Origin: Streptomyces scabichelini
Lineage (GTDB): Bacteria; Actinomycetota; Actinomycetes; Streptomycetales; Streptomycetaceae
DNA: 46,104 nucleotides
NCBI RefSeq assembly: GCF_011045015.1
Contig: NZ_JAAKZY010000071.1
Location: 1-46,104, forward strand
Direction: 5' to 3'
Part shown: positions 1 through 8,801 of the stretch, one piece after another
How the letters are laid out: every line of letters begins with the position of its first letter
Numbering within the stretch: position 1 is the stretch's first letter
Made by a program: the position numbers and the translations under genes
The notes under the pieces: model-generated
Told to the model about the DNA's origin: nothing
Seen by the model: only the letters and a program-made list of their open reading frames with translations
Database searches by the model: none

Positions 1-256
1 GTCCCATCCCCAAGGGCTCCGCCCCCTGGACCCCCGGGTTGTTTTTCGGCTGCGGGTTGGTTGTCGCTGGTCGCGCAGTTCCCCGCGCCCCTTACGGGGC
101 GCGGGGCAACGACCAGCCCGTCCGGCGATTGAGGACGAGGCCGTTCAGGCCGATCGGGGGTCCGGGGGGCGGAGCCCCCTGGCGGGGTCTGGGACGGAGC
201 CCCAGGGACAGGACGGGACGGGTAGGGGCGGCGGGGGCGAAACCCTCCCACGCGGC
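1..256. other. Gene-free left edge with GC-rich hairpins
   Basis: I see no convincing gene here. The stretch holds several short inverted repeats of the kind common between Streptomyces genes, such as GGGGGGCGGAGCCCCC near 155-171, and one copy of the GGTCGCGCAG repeat (listed separately). It follows the stop of the ABC permease, which is read leftwards, so the hairpins could act as its terminator. No ABC ATPase gene begins here, so any ATPase partner must lie outside the window. Confidence 0.6.
66..106 (+). repeat. GGTCGCGCAG hairpin repeat, copy 1
   Basis: GCTGGTCGCGCAGTTCCCC leads into the inverted repeat GCGCCCC-TTAC-GGGGCGC. The same unit recurs near 6227, 35043, 39654 (inverted) and 46053. 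It is a short dispersed intergenic hairpin, probably REP-like or terminator-like; its function is not known to me. Confidence 0.85.
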
Positions 257-1060
257 TCACCCCCGCCCCTGGTGCTCGGGGGTCCACGGAAACAACCGCC
301 GCTCGCCCCACACCAGCACACTGTTGATCAGCAGCCCGAGCACCCCGGCCCACACCACCCCCGCCAGAACATCCCGCGTGCCGTCCGTCGCAAGGCCCGC
401 CTGGGCGATGAAGATGCCGAGGCCCTCGCCGAAGCCGGCCAGGATCTCCGTGGCGACGGCCAGGATGAGGGCGATGGCGGCGGAGATGCGGATGCCGGCC
501 GCGATGAAGGGGGCGGTGGCGGGGAGTTCGACGCGCAGGAGTACCGAGAGGCGGCCGAAGCCGAAGGCGCGGAGGGTGTCCTTGGCCAGGGGGTCGGTCT
601 CGCCGAGGCCGTAGACGGTGTTGAAGAGGATCGGCCAGACGGAGGCGTACGTGATGAGCGCGACCTTCGTCTCCGTGCCGGAGCCCAGCAGCAGGGACAC
701 CAGCGGGATCAGCGCCACGGAGGGGAGGGGCCGCAGGAACTCCACGATCGCGCGGACGGCGTCGTCGACGACCGGCACGCTGCCGAGCAGCAGACCCAGC
801 GGGACGGCGATCGCGCAGGCGAGGCCAAGGCCGAGCACCCAGGCGAGGAGCGTGGCGCCGATGCCGTCCAGGAAGACCGAGTCCCCGGCCAACTCGACGG
901 CCCGCGTGAGGACTTCGGAGGCGGGCGGCAGGTAGGTGCGGCGGACGAGCCCGGCCCGGCTGACCGTCTCACACACCCCGAACGCGAGCAGCACACCGAT
1001 CCCGCCGAGCAGTAACTCCTGCCTTCGCCGCACCGAGTAGCCCCAACCGAGTAGCCGCAA
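257..1060 (-). CDS. ABC transporter permease, nitrate/sulfonate/taurine (SsuC/TauC) type
   Basis: This is a 267-aa integral membrane subunit of an ABC importer of the BPD_transp_1 family. It has about six hydrophobic segments and, around residues 150-190, the cytoplasmic coupling stretch (ETDPLAKDTLRAFGFG followed by LPATAPFIAAGIRIS) typical of SsuC/TauC permeases, whose members import sulfonates, nitrate or thiamine precursors. It lies directly downstream of the binding-protein gene, separated by 10 bp, so the two are surely co-transcribed. The start is uncertain: TTG at 1060 or an in-frame GTG at 1033, because a triplicated 14-bp sequence covers this stretch. No ATPase gene is visible next to it. 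The substrate cannot be told from the sequence. Confidence 0.88.
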   Translation of the reverse strand: MRLLGWGYSVRRRQELLLGGIGVLLAFGVCETVSRAGLVRRTYLPPASEVLTRAVELAGDSVFLDGIGATLLAWVLGLGLACAIAVPLGLLLGSVPVVDDAVRAIVEFLRPLPSVALIPLVSLLLGSGTETKVALITYASVWPILFNTVYGLGETDPLAKDTLRAFGFGRLSVLLRVELPATAPFIAAGIRISAAIALILAVATEILAGFGEGLGIFIAQAGLATDGTRDVLAGVVWAGVLGLLINSVLVWGERRLFPWTPEHQGRG

Positions 1061-1073
1061 CCGAGTAGCCCTA
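1032..1073. repeat. Three tandem 14-bp repeats across the gene junction
   Basis: CCGAGTAGCC occurs three times with 14-bp periodicity (1032-1041 region, 1046-1055, 1061-1070), separated by short CCAA or GCAA linkers. The array covers the stop codon of the binding-protein gene and the candidate starts of the permease gene. Because 14 is not a multiple of three, slippage here would change which start codon is in frame. Confidence 0.8.
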
Positions 1074-2063
1074 CTTGACCAGGAGCGTCGCCGGATCGAG
1101 CGGCTTCTTCAACAGGCCCTGTTCCTTCATGAGTTCGGTGAGCCGGCTGAGCTGCTTGACGTCCGTCGTCGCCGGATACGCGGGCAGCCGGATCGACTTG
1201 GCCTGGTCAGGGGTCACCTTCGCGTACTTGGGCAGCTGTTCCCGTACCGCCGACGGATCCTCCGTCGCGATCTTCGCGGCGGCGGCGATGGCCCGCTGGA
1301 AGGCCGCCGCGGTCTTCGGGTTCTTCTCGGCGAACGGCCCCGTCGTCACGTACCCGCTGATCGGTATGGAGTCCACGGGCGCGGACCCGCCGTCGACGAG
1401 CACCCGGGCGTTCAGGTCGTTCTGGAGGGCGCTGTTGAACGGTTCGGCGGCGTGCACGGCGTCGACCTGCCCCTTCTCCAGGGCGGGTCCCATCTGCGGG
1501 AAGGCGATCTGCCGGTAGACGGGACGGCCCGCGCCCTCCTTGTCGAGGATGGCGTTCAGGGTCAGCGACTGGATGTTGTTGAGGATGTTGACGGCGATCT
1601 TCTTGCCCTTGAGGTCGGCGAGGCTCTTGATGTCCGAGTCCTCGGGCACGAGGACGTCCATCATGTGCGGCGCGACGCGGGCGCCTTCGGCGAGGACACG
1701 GACGTCGAGGGTTCCCTTCTCGTGGGCCTGCAGGAAGGTGACGTAGTTCGCGCTCGCGATGACGTCGACCTGGCCCTTCGACAGTGCGGGCAGCGCCTGG
1801 ATGCTCTGCTGGACGGGCTGGATGCGCACGTCGAGGCCCTCTTTCTCGAACAGGCCCCGCTCCTGCGCGAGATAGAGGGTCGCGTCGTCCGCCAGGGGCA
1901 GCGCGGCGACGGTGATGCCCGACTTCTCGAGCCCGTTGCCGCCGGAGCCGGCCGCAGCCCCGTCGGAGCCGGAGTCACCACCGCAGGCCACGGCTGTCAT
2001 CGCCAGGGCGACGGCCGTGACGATCAACTGGCGCCTGGCTAAAGGGATCTGACGCATCGACAT
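1071..2063 (-). CDS. ABC substrate-binding lipoprotein, NMT1/SsuA-like
   Basis: This is the extracellular solute receptor of the importer whose permease follows. From the ATG at 2063 the protein has 330 aa: an N-terminal basic stretch, a hydrophobic signal and a lipobox ending at Cys27 (TAVACGG), then a type-II periplasmic-binding fold. The segment LYLAQERGLFEKEGLDV, the following Q-rich helix and the GQVDVIASANY stretch are typical of the NMT1/SsuA/TauA group. A longer reading frame begins at 2102, but the ATG at 2063 has an ATAGG ribosome site 9 nt upstream and puts the signal peptide at the very N-terminus. The ligand (sulfonate, nitrate or thiamine precursor) is not determinable from the sequence. 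Confidence 0.88.
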   Translation of the reverse strand: MSMRQIPLARRQLIVTAVALAMTAVACGGDSGSDGAAAGSGGNGLEKSGITVAALPLADDATLYLAQERGLFEKEGLDVRIQPVQQSIQALPALSKGQVDVIASANYVTFLQAHEKGTLDVRVLAEGARVAPHMMDVLVPEDSDIKSLADLKGKKIAVNILNNIQSLTLNAILDKEGAGRPVYRQIAFPQMGPALEKGQVDAVHAAEPFNSALQNDLNARVLVDGGSAPVDSIPISGYVTTGPFAEKNPKTAAAFQRAIAAAAKIATEDPSAVREQLPKYAKVTPDQAKSIRLPAYPATTDVKQLSRLTELMKEQGLLKKPLDPATLLVK

Positions 2064-2211
2064 GCGCGCATGCCTATCGCAATCCCGAGGCGACCACAAC
2101 ATGCCTATGCGCCGAACGTCACCCTTTGGGGAAAGCCGGTTCGCAACCTTTGCAAAACCGTCTCCGACGCTCCCGCAACAGCGACAGCGACAGCCGTACG
2201 TATCAGTCGTA

Positions 2212-2889
2212 TCAGTGCTGTTGAGGCTTCTGCGGGGTCGCCTCGCTGGGGCGTACGACGACGTATCCCTCGCCCTGGAGCATCAGTTGCACCGCCTCTC
2301 CGGAGCCGCCGCGGATCATCGAGCCGATGGACTGGGAGCGGTGCAGGGAGGTCTGGAGGTTGGCGGTCCAGCCGACGATCGCGTCCGTGTCGACGTACAC
2401 CGGGTACTGCGGCGAGACCGGGATGACCAGCGGATTGCCCTCGCAGACGAGGCCGAGCCGGCCCTGCCCGGTGAAGACGCTGTTGAACAGGCCGCCGCCG
2501 CTGATGCCCGCGCCCTTGACGGTCTTGATCTCGTACGACAGGGAGGCGTCGAAGCACAGGACGTTGCGGCCGTTGACGGTGAAGACGTCGCCGGGGTCGA
2601 TGTCGACGATGAAGCAGTTCTGCGCCTCCTGGGCGAACCAGGCCTCCCCCTGCCCGCGGACCACCATGAGCGCCAGCCCCTCCCCTGTGACGGCCCGCTT
2701 GAGCATGCCGCCGACTCCCTGGCCCTTGCGCTCGAACTGGAGGTTCCCGCGGTAGGCGATCATCGCCCCCTGCCGCGCGAGCATCTCGCCGTTGACGGCG
2801 TACCTGATCGACTTGGCGTTCTGCACGCTCATGCCCACCGTGGAGGCGGGCTGCACCATGTACTCGCTTGAAAAGAGGTCACCCTTCAT
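2212..2889 (-). CDS. AIM24 family protein
   Basis: This 225-aa soluble protein belongs to the AIM24 family, a double-stranded beta-helix group named after a yeast mitochondrial protein; bacterial members have no settled function. The glycine-rich beta-stranded body is visible throughout (YAVNGEMLARQGAMIAYRG, then GAGISGGGLFNSVFTGQG). I chose the ATG at 2889 because AGGA lies 7 nt upstream; an in-frame start at 2925 would add 12 residues without a clear ribosome site. No signal peptide is seen. It is a single gene between the ABC operon and the protease, on the same strand as both. Confidence 0.85.
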   Translation of the reverse strand: MKGDLFSSEYMVQPASTVGMSVQNAKSIRYAVNGEMLARQGAMIAYRGNLQFERKGQGVGGMLKRAVTGEGLALMVVRGQGEAWFAQEAQNCFIVDIDPGDVFTVNGRNVLCFDASLSYEIKTVKGAGISGGGLFNSVFTGQGRLGLVCEGNPLVIPVSPQYPVYVDTDAIVGWTANLQTSLHRSQSIGSMIRGGSGEAVQLMLQGEGYVVVRPSEATPQKPQQH

Positions 2890-2945
2890 TCGGGCATCCT
2901 GTCCCGGATCCGTCGGTTCCACCATCCAGCGACGGAATGAAAGAC

Positions 2946-2979
2946 GGGGCGGCCGACGCCCGCTCGCGTCGGCCGCCCC
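2946..2979 (-). terminator. Strong hairpin terminator after the protease gene
   Basis: A perfect 14-bp stem (GGGGCGGCCGACGC pairing with GCGTCGGCCGCCCC) closes a 6-nt loop 14 bp beyond the stop of the S8 protease gene. No U-tract follows, as is usual in Streptomyces. It separates the protease from the AIM24 gene. Confidence 0.85.
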
Positions 2980-2992
2980 TGTGGGGGGTGGG

Positions 2993-4819
2993 TCAGAAGG
3001 TCAGCTTCCAGCTGTTGAGGGTGCCGGTGTCCTGGGCGGCGACGTCCTGGACGCGGAGCTTCCACGTGCCGTTGGCGGTCTCACTGGAGGCGTTGACGGT
3101 GTAGGTGGTCTTGACGTTGTCGGCCGAGTCCGAGGTGCTGGAGGGCTTCAGCCGGTACGCCGTGCCATCGGGGGCGACCAGGTCGACGACCAGGTCACCG
3201 CGGTAGGTGTGCGTGATGTCGACGCCGACCGGGAGGGCCGAGGGCGCGCTGCCGCTGCGGCCGCTGACCGCGATCGGGGACTCGACCGCCGAGCCGTTGT
3301 CCGGGATGGAGACGGCCGAGGTGCTGGTGAAGGTGGTGCCCCCCGTGGAGCCGCCGGACCCGCTCACCGCCTGCACCGTCTTGGCCGCGTCCGCCAGACC
3401 CGCACCGCAGCCGCCCGAGCAAGCACCGGGCAGAGCACGCGAGTTGGTCTTGATCGCGGACTCGATCTCGGCCGGGGTGAGCGTGGACTTCGCCGACTTG
3501 GCCAGCGCCGCGAGGCCCGCGATGTGCGGGGCGGCCATGCTGGTGCCCTGGTAGTAGGCGTACGACTCCGAAGACGGGCCCTGCGTACCGGAGTTCAGCG
3601 TGGACAGGATGCCGTTGGCGGTGGTGGTCCTGGTCTCGCCGCCGGGGGCCGCGATGTCCACGACCGAGCCGAAGTTGGAGTAGTAGGCCTTGGCTCCCGA
3701 GCGGCCGAGCGCGGCCACGGAGATGACGTTGTTGCAGCTCGCCGGGGAGTAGTTGGCCGCGTTGGCGTTGCTGTTGCCCGCCGCGACGACGACGGTCGTA
3801 CCGCGGCCCACGGCGTTGTTGATCGCGGTCTGGGTGGCGGAGGTGCAGGCGCCGCCACCGCCGAGGCTCATGTTGATGACCTTGGCGACGTTGGTGTTGG
3901 CCGGAACTCCGGAGACCGTGCCGCCGGACGCCCAGGTGATGGCGTCGATGATGTCGGAGTCGTAGCCGCCGCACTTGCCGAGGACGCGCAGCGGGGAGAT
4001 CTTCGCGTTGTACGCGATGCCCGCGACGCCCTTGCTGTTGTTGGTGACGGCGGCGATGGTGCCCGCGACATGGGTGCCGTGCCAGGAGGAGGTGCTGCCC
4101 TCGGCCTGGTCGCACTCGCCGTCGGCGTACCAGTCGCCAGGGTCGGCCGGGTTGCTGTCGCGCCCGTTGCCGTCGACCGCGACCGCGGTGTCCGAGATGA
4201 AGTCGTATCCGCCGACGATGTTGGCGGCGAGGTCGGAGTGGGAGACGTAGCCGGTGTCGATCACGGCGACGGTCACGCCGGTGCCGGTCGCGGTGTCCCA
4301 GGCGCCGGGCACGCGCATGCCCGCGGTGGTCTCGAACAGGTCCCACTGCTTGCCGTACTCGGTGTCGTTCGGGTCGGCGAGCGGCTTGTTGAGGCGGTCC
4401 GGTACGACGTACGCGACCTGCGGGTCGGCCTGGTACTCGGCGACGACGTCGGCGACCGCGGCCTTGCTGAGCCGCTCGCCCAGGTCGACCAGCGCGGCGC
4501 CGGTGCCGAGGCGGCGCTGGAAGTCGAGGTCCTCGCCCGCCTCCTGGCCCTTGGCCTCGGCGTCTTCGGCGGCGGCCTTGTTCGACTTGGCCTCGGTGGC
4601 ACCGGACTTGTAGCCGACGATCAGCCGCTCGGCCGGGGCTGCCACGGCGGAGGCGGAAGCGGTGGTGGCGGTGGTCTTCTCGGTGGGGACGGTGGCGGTG
4701 GCCGGGCCCGCCAGCGCGAGGGAGGTGGCGGTTCCTGCCAGCAGCGTCGCGGAGATCGCGGTGACGGATATCAGCGTCCGTCTTCTCAGCGTCTGTCTCG
4801 CGGGGCGTCTAGTACGCAA
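2993..4819 (-). CDS. Secreted subtilisin-like S8 protease with P-domain
   Basis: This 608-aa exported serine protease has four parts. A signal peptide (about residues 1-42) is followed by an I9-type inhibitor propeptide (about 62-145). The peptidase S8 domain carries the full catalytic triad: Asp188 in VIDTG, His247 in HGTHVAG and Ser427 in GTSMAAPH, with oxyanion Asn349 in AAGNS. A C-terminal P/Homo-B domain covers about 495-608. Cys pairs such as those in CSGGCG suggest extracellular disulfides. Members degrade external protein for nutrition. The start is TTG at 4819, supported by GAAAGG 7 nt upstream. It is transcribed away from the iron lipoprotein gene and closed by a strong hairpin. Confidence 0.95.
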   Translation of the reverse strand: MRTRRPARQTLRRRTLISVTAISATLLAGTATSLALAGPATATVPTEKTTATTASASAVAAPAERLIVGYKSGATEAKSNKAAAEDAEAKGQEAGEDLDFQRRLGTGAALVDLGERLSKAAVADVVAEYQADPQVAYVVPDRLNKPLADPNDTEYGKQWDLFETTAGMRVPGAWDTATGTGVTVAVIDTGYVSHSDLAANIVGGYDFISDTAVAVDGNGRDSNPADPGDWYADGECDQAEGSTSSWHGTHVAGTIAAVTNNSKGVAGIAYNAKISPLRVLGKCGGYDSDIIDAITWASGGTVSGVPANTNVAKVINMSLGGGGACTSATQTAINNAVGRGTTVVVAAGNSNANAANYSPASCNNVISVAALGRSGAKAYYSNFGSVVDIAAPGGETRTTTANGILSTLNSGTQGPSSESYAYYQGTSMAAPHIAGLAALAKSAKSTLTPAEIESAIKTNSRALPGACSGGCGAGLADAAKTVQAVSGSGGSTGGTTFTSTSAVSIPDNGSAVESPIAVSGRSGSAPSALPVGVDITHTYRGDLVVDLVAPDGTAYRLKPSSTSDSADNVKTTYTVNASSETANGTWKLRVQDVAAQDTGTLNSWKLTF

Positions 4820-5087
4820 GAGTGTGCCTTTCGTGGCCGGCTCCGGGCAGCGCGGGGCGGCGGGGCGGAGCAGCGGTCGAATCGCTTCGTCGTCGAAGCG
4901 GCGGGGGGTGCGATCGAGAAGGCGCGGCGGCCGGCAGGCGCGAGCGACCCTGTAGGGGGTGACCTGTGGGTCGGCTGTGACTCGAACAATAGGCCGGGCC
5001 CTGATCCGGCGGATACGGGGAAAACCCTCGATCCGTGGCCGCGAACCCCTACGGCGGGCCCCCTCCGGGGCGGGCTGCCGACGTCGA

Positions 5088-5106
5088 GGAACTTAGGCTA
5101 ACCTAA
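5088..5106 (+). promoter_or_regulatory. Iron box (DmdR1/IdeR-type operator)
   Basis: GGAACTTAGGCTAACCTAA matches the actinobacterial 19-bp iron box (TTAGGTTAGGCTCACCTAA) at 14 positions and contains the core TTAGGCTAACCTAA. It ends 35 bp before the start of a siderophore-binding lipoprotein, as expected for iron-dependent repression. The operator rules out the upstream TTG at 5115 as the main start on spacing grounds. Confidence 0.88.
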
Positions 5107-5141
5107 CTTGGCGTTTGTCCCTCGCCGAAGGATTGAGCTCC

Positions 5142-6200
5142 ATGAACTCGCCGCGCCCCGCCCCCAGTTCGTACGACCGAACGCTCTCCCGCCGCGGGGT
5201 CCTCACCGCGGCCGGCGCGCTCGGGCTCGGCGGACTGCTCACGGCGTGCGGTGACGGCGACGGCGACAGCGACGATGAGGCGAAGGGTTCTGCGGCGACC
5301 GGCGGGGCGTGGAGCTTCAAGGACGACCGCGGTACGACGGCGAAGGCCGACGGCACCCCGAAGCGGCTGGTCGCCTATATCGGCGCGGCGGCGGCCCTGC
5401 ACGATCTCGGTATCGAGTGCACGGGCGTCTTCGGCCCGACGAAGCTGGACAACGGCGAGCCCGATCCCCGGGCCGGCGGTGTCGACGTGGACAAGGTGAC
5501 GATCCTCGGCAACACCTATCCCGAGTTCAACGTCGAGCGGTACGCCGCACTGCGGCCCGACCTCCTGATCGCCCAGATGACCGAACCACCGGCGCTCTGG
5601 TACGTCCCCGAGGAGTCGGCCGAGAAGATCGAGTCGCTCGCTCCCAGCGTCGGCATCCTCACCACGAAGAACTCCCTCACCCAGGTGATCGGCCGCTTCA
5701 CCGAACTCGCCGCGTCCCTCGGCGCCGACGTGCGGGCCGACAAGGTCACCGCCGCCAAGGAGCGCTTCGAGACGGCCTCGAAACGGCTCCGCCGGGCGAC
5801 CAGGTCCCGCGGCGGCCTGAAGGTCATGGCGGTCGTCGGGTCGGCCGACATTCTGTACGTCGCCGCCCCGGACGCCTTCACGGATCTGCGCTACTACAGA
5901 TCGCTCGGCGTCGAGTTCGTCACCCCCACGAAGACGGGCCAGGGCGGTTTCTGGCAGGAACTCAGCTGGGAGAACGCCGACACGTACGAGGCCGATCTGA
6001 TCCTCGTCGACAACCGCGCGGGCAACCTCCAGCCGGCTGAGCTGAAGAAGACCAAGCCGACCTGGGCCCGGTTGCCCGCCGTACGGGCGGAGCGGACGTT
6101 CCCGTGGGCGAACGAGGAGCGGTTCAGTCACGCCGGGTACGCGCCGCGTCTCGAGCAGCTCGCGGCGGCGGTTGAAGGGGCGGAGGTCGTGACCGAGTAG
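5142..6200 (+). CDS. Iron-siderophore ABC substrate-binding lipoprotein
   Basis: This 352-aa protein is a class III (FepB/FhuD/BtuF-type) binding lipoprotein that would capture ferric siderophores at the cell surface. The N-terminus carries a Tat-like SRRGVL stretch followed by a hydrophobic segment and the lipobox LLTAC, giving lipidated Cys36. The two lobes and the connecting helix region (ERYAALRPDLLIAQ, then the FTELAASLGAD region) fit the family. The ATG at 5142 has GAAGGA 9 nt upstream and follows an iron box at 5088-5106, so expression should rise under iron limitation. No permease or ATPase genes follow, so the transport partner must be encoded elsewhere. It converges on the ABC exporter. 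Confidence 0.92.
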   Translation: MNSPRPAPSSYDRTLSRRGVLTAAGALGLGGLLTACGDGDGDSDDEAKGSAATGGAWSFKDDRGTTAKADGTPKRLVAYIGAAAALHDLGIECTGVFGPTKLDNGEPDPRAGGVDVDKVTILGNTYPEFNVERYAALRPDLLIAQMTEPPALWYVPEESAEKIESLAPSVGILTTKNSLTQVIGRFTELAASLGADVRADKVTAAKERFETASKRLRRATRSRGGLKVMAVVGSADILYVAAPDAFTDLRYYRSLGVEFVTPTKTGQGGFWQELSWENADTYEADLILVDNRAGNLQPAELKKTKPTWARLPAVRAERTFPWANEERFSHAGYAPRLEQLAAAVEGAEVVTE

Positions 6201-6226
6201 GCGGTTCGACGCTGCGGGTCCGTCGT

Positions 6227-6263
6227 GGCTGGTCGCGCAGTTCCCCGCGCCCCTTTGGGGCGC
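6227..6263 (+). repeat. GGTCGCGCAG hairpin repeat, copy 2
   Basis: GGCTGGTCGCGCAGTTCCCC is followed by GCGCCCC-TTT-GGGGCGC. It fills the 62-bp gap between two convergent genes, and the last base of its hairpin is the last base of the ABC exporter stop codon. It probably serves as a bidirectional terminator. Confidence 0.85.
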
Positions 6264-8035
6264 TAGGCGTCGACCGTCGTGAGGAACTGGGTTGCGGCGA
6301 GTTCGGCGTACAGCGGGTCGGCTGACACGAGTTCGCGATGGGTGCCGACGGCCCGTACCTCGCCCGCGTCCATGACGACGATGCGGTCCGCCATGGTGAC
6401 CGTGGACAGCCGATGGGCGACGACCAGGACCGTGGTCGTACGGGCCACATCGGCGACGGTGTCGCGCAGCGCGGCCTCGTTGACCGCGTCGAGCTGGCTG
6501 GTGGCCTCGTCGAGCAGCAGGAGGCGGGGGCGCCGCAGCAGGGCGCGGGCGATGGCCACGCGCTGGCGCTCGCCGCCGGAGAGTTTGGTGCCGCGGTGGC
6601 CGACGAGCGTGTCCAGGCCGTTCGGCAGCCGGTCGACCAGGCCGTCGAGGCGGGTGGTCTTCAGCGCGCGGAGCAGGTCGTTCTCGTCGGCGTCGGGGTT
6701 GCCGAGCACGAGGTTGTCGCGGAGGCTGCCGGAGAGTACGGGTGCGTCCTGCTCGACGTAGCCGATGGCGGACCGGAGTTGGGACACGTCCCAGTCGGCG
6801 AGGTCCCGGCCGTCGAGCGTGATGCGCCCCTCGCCGGGGTCGTAGAACCGCTCGACGAGGGAGAAGACGGTGGTCTTGCCCGCGCCGGACGGCCCGACGA
6901 AGGCGGTCATGCCGCGGGGCGGGACGGTGAAGGTCACGCCGTGGTGGACGTACGGCAGGTCGTCGGCGTACCGGAAGCGGACGTTCTCGAAGGCGACCGC
7001 CGCGGGTTCGGCGCCGGGGAGAGGCAGCGGCGCGGGTTCGGTCGCCGGCTCGGCGGGCAGCTGCCGGGCCTCCTCGATCCGGGCGAGGGCGGCCGCACCG
7101 GTCTGGTACTGCGAGACGGCGCCGACGACCTGCTGGATCGGCGACATCAGATAGAAGACGAACAGCAGGAAGGCGACCAGCGTGCCGATGTCGATGGCGC
7201 CGGTCGCGACCCGTGCGCCGCCCACCGCGAGCACGGTGATGAACGCGATCTGCATCGACAGACCGGCCGTGTTCCCGGCCAGCGCCGACCACTTGGCGGC
7301 CTTCACGCTCTGCCGCCACGACTCCTCGGCCGCGGCGTGCACGGCCTGTTCCTCACGGTGCTCGGCCCCGGACGCCTTGACGGTGCGCAGCGCGCCCAGT
7401 ATCCGCTCAAGCGAGGCGCCCATCGCGCCGACCGCGTTCTGCGCCTGCCTGCTGGCCCGGTTGATACGGGGCACGATCACCCCGATCACCGTGCCGGCGC
7501 CGAACACCACGCCCAGGGTGACGGCGAACAGCACGGGGTCGACAAGACCCATCATCACGAGGGTGGCGACGAGGGTCAGCCCGCCCGTCCCGATGCCGAC
7601 CAGCGAATCGGTGGTGACCTCGCGCAGGAGTGTGGTGTCGGAGGTGATCCGGGCCATCAGGTCGCCGGGTTCACTGCGGTCGACGGCGGTGATACGCAGC
7701 CGCAGCAGGTGCGACACCAGCGCGCGCCGCGCCCCGAGCACCACGGACTCGGCGGTGTACCGCAGTACGTACCCGCCCAGCGCGCCGATCGCCGCGTTGG
7801 CGATCACCAGTGCGGACATGGCCAGCAGCGCACCGGTGATGGCCCGGTCGTGCGACAGATCGTCGATCAGCCCCCTGGCCACCAGCGGCAGCGCGAGCCC
7901 GGTGGCTCCGGTCATCAACGAGAGAACGGCGCCGCCCAGCAGCGCCCAGCGATGCGGCCGCACATAACCGAGCAGCAGCCGCCACGGCGGCACAGCGGTG
8001 GATTCCGGCACGGCGCTCCCCCATTTCCCCAGCAC
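6263..8035 (-). CDS. ABC exporter, fused membrane and ATP-binding domains
   Basis: This 590-aa half-transporter would work as a homodimer or heterodimer to export a drug, lipid or peptide. An exporter-type transmembrane domain (about residues 20-310, six helices) precedes the nucleotide-binding domain. That domain has Walker A GPSGAGKTT (381-389), Q-loop Gln429, signature LSGGERQR (485-492), Walker B LLLLDEA (505-511) and switch His541, so all ATPase motifs are intact. The frame opens at GTG 8035; a GTG at 8011 preceded by GGGGGAG is an equally good start (582 aa). It is a single gene, so a heterodimeric partner is not evident. The substrate is unknown. Confidence 0.93.
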   Translation of the reverse strand: MLGKWGSAVPESTAVPPWRLLLGYVRPHRWALLGGAVLSLMTGATGLALPLVARGLIDDLSHDRAITGALLAMSALVIANAAIGALGGYVLRYTAESVVLGARRALVSHLLRLRITAVDRSEPGDLMARITSDTTLLREVTTDSLVGIGTGGLTLVATLVMMGLVDPVLFAVTLGVVFGAGTVIGVIVPRINRASRQAQNAVGAMGASLERILGALRTVKASGAEHREEQAVHAAAEESWRQSVKAAKWSALAGNTAGLSMQIAFITVLAVGGARVATGAIDIGTLVAFLLFVFYLMSPIQQVVGAVSQYQTGAAALARIEEARQLPAEPATEPAPLPLPGAEPAAVAFENVRFRYADDLPYVHHGVTFTVPPRGMTAFVGPSGAGKTTVFSLVERFYDPGEGRITLDGRDLADWDVSQLRSAIGYVEQDAPVLSGSLRDNLVLGNPDADENDLLRALKTTRLDGLVDRLPNGLDTLVGHRGTKLSGGERQRVAIARALLRRPRLLLLDEATSQLDAVNEAALRDTVADVARTTTVLVVAHRLSTVTMADRIVVMDAGEVRAVGTHRELVSADPLYAELAATQFLTTVDA

Positions 8036-8212
8036 GACTCAGCCACGGTACGGCACCCGTACGACACCGCGACGGTGCCGTTCGGTGGGTGAACTGAGCG
8101 TGCCGTTCACACAGGGGAGTTCACGTCTCGCACAGGGGATTCATGTCCAGGACGGATCGGCCGCATGGGCGTCGGCCGATCCGTCCCAGGTCTCTGATGT
8201 CATCGATGCCTC

Positions 8213-8653
8213 CTACAACAGCTCGGCCCAGACGATGCGCCCGGACCTCTGCGGCGTGTCCCTGACGCCCCAGTCATGGCTCAGCACGCCGACCAGCAGG
8301 AGCCCGCGGCCACCCTGGTCGTCGGGCTTCGGCTGTCTGCGCGCCGGGAGTGTGCGGCTACGGTTCTGATCCTCGACCTCGATGTGGAGCCGCTCTCCTG
8401 CGGCGCGGAGTCTGCACACGACCAGATCGCTCGCCGTGTGCGTGAGCGCGTTGGTGACGAGCTCGGAGGTCACGAGGACGGCGTTGTCGCATGTCTCGCG
8501 GCTCGTGCCCCACTCGCTGAGCAGCTCGCGCACGTTCCTGCGGGCCACCGCCACCGATGCGGGGATGGCGGGCAGGCCGAACACGCCTGCCTTGTGGGTG
8601 AGTTCGTCTCCGGGAAGTCGGCCCAAGGACTGGGGGAAGGAGGGCGAAGCCAT
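8213..8653 (-). CDS. ATP-binding protein of the anti-sigma (HATPase_c_2) type
   Basis: This is a 146-aa GHKL-fold ATPase related to the SpoIIAB/RsbW kinases that are very numerous in Streptomyces. The N-box ELVTNALTH (64-72), G1 box VEDQN (93-97) and glycine lid GGRGLLLV (114-121) are all present. I chose the ATG at 8653 because GAAAGG lies 9 nt upstream and the conserved fold begins soon after; the frame remains open to 8824 without family similarity. It is divergent from an XRE-DUF5753/DUF397 pair across a 242-bp gap, an arrangement seen repeatedly in Streptomyces regulatory cassettes. Its partner (sigma factor or the DUF397 protein) is not known. Confidence 0.9.
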   Translation of the reverse strand: MASPSFPQSLGRLPGDELTHKAGVFGLPAIPASVAVARRNVRELLSEWGTSRETCDNAVLVTSELVTNALTHTASDLVVCRLRAAGERLHIEVEDQNRSRTLPARRQPKPDDQGGRGLLLVGVLSHDWGVRDTPQRSGRIVWAELL

Positions 8654-8801
8654 CGCCGTACGCCTTTCGTCTGCAGAGCACAACACTCCGAGTTGCGGCG
8701 GTGATCCCCCAACTGGGCTGCAGAGCCCCGATCGTTCACCGGCCCGGGACGGTACGACCACTGTGACACCTGCCAACAACGTCTCGCAACCAGCAAGTTG
8801 A

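Noticed and set aside
39..614. Long forward open frames over the permease gene
   Set aside because: They are frame shadows of the minus-strand permease, with Arg/Pro-rich composition typical of GC-rich noncoding frames.
2792..5101. 769-aa forward frame opposite the S8 protease
   Set aside because: It has no domain, a low-complexity Gly/Val/Asp/Arg composition, and lies fully antisense to a protease with an intact catalytic triad.
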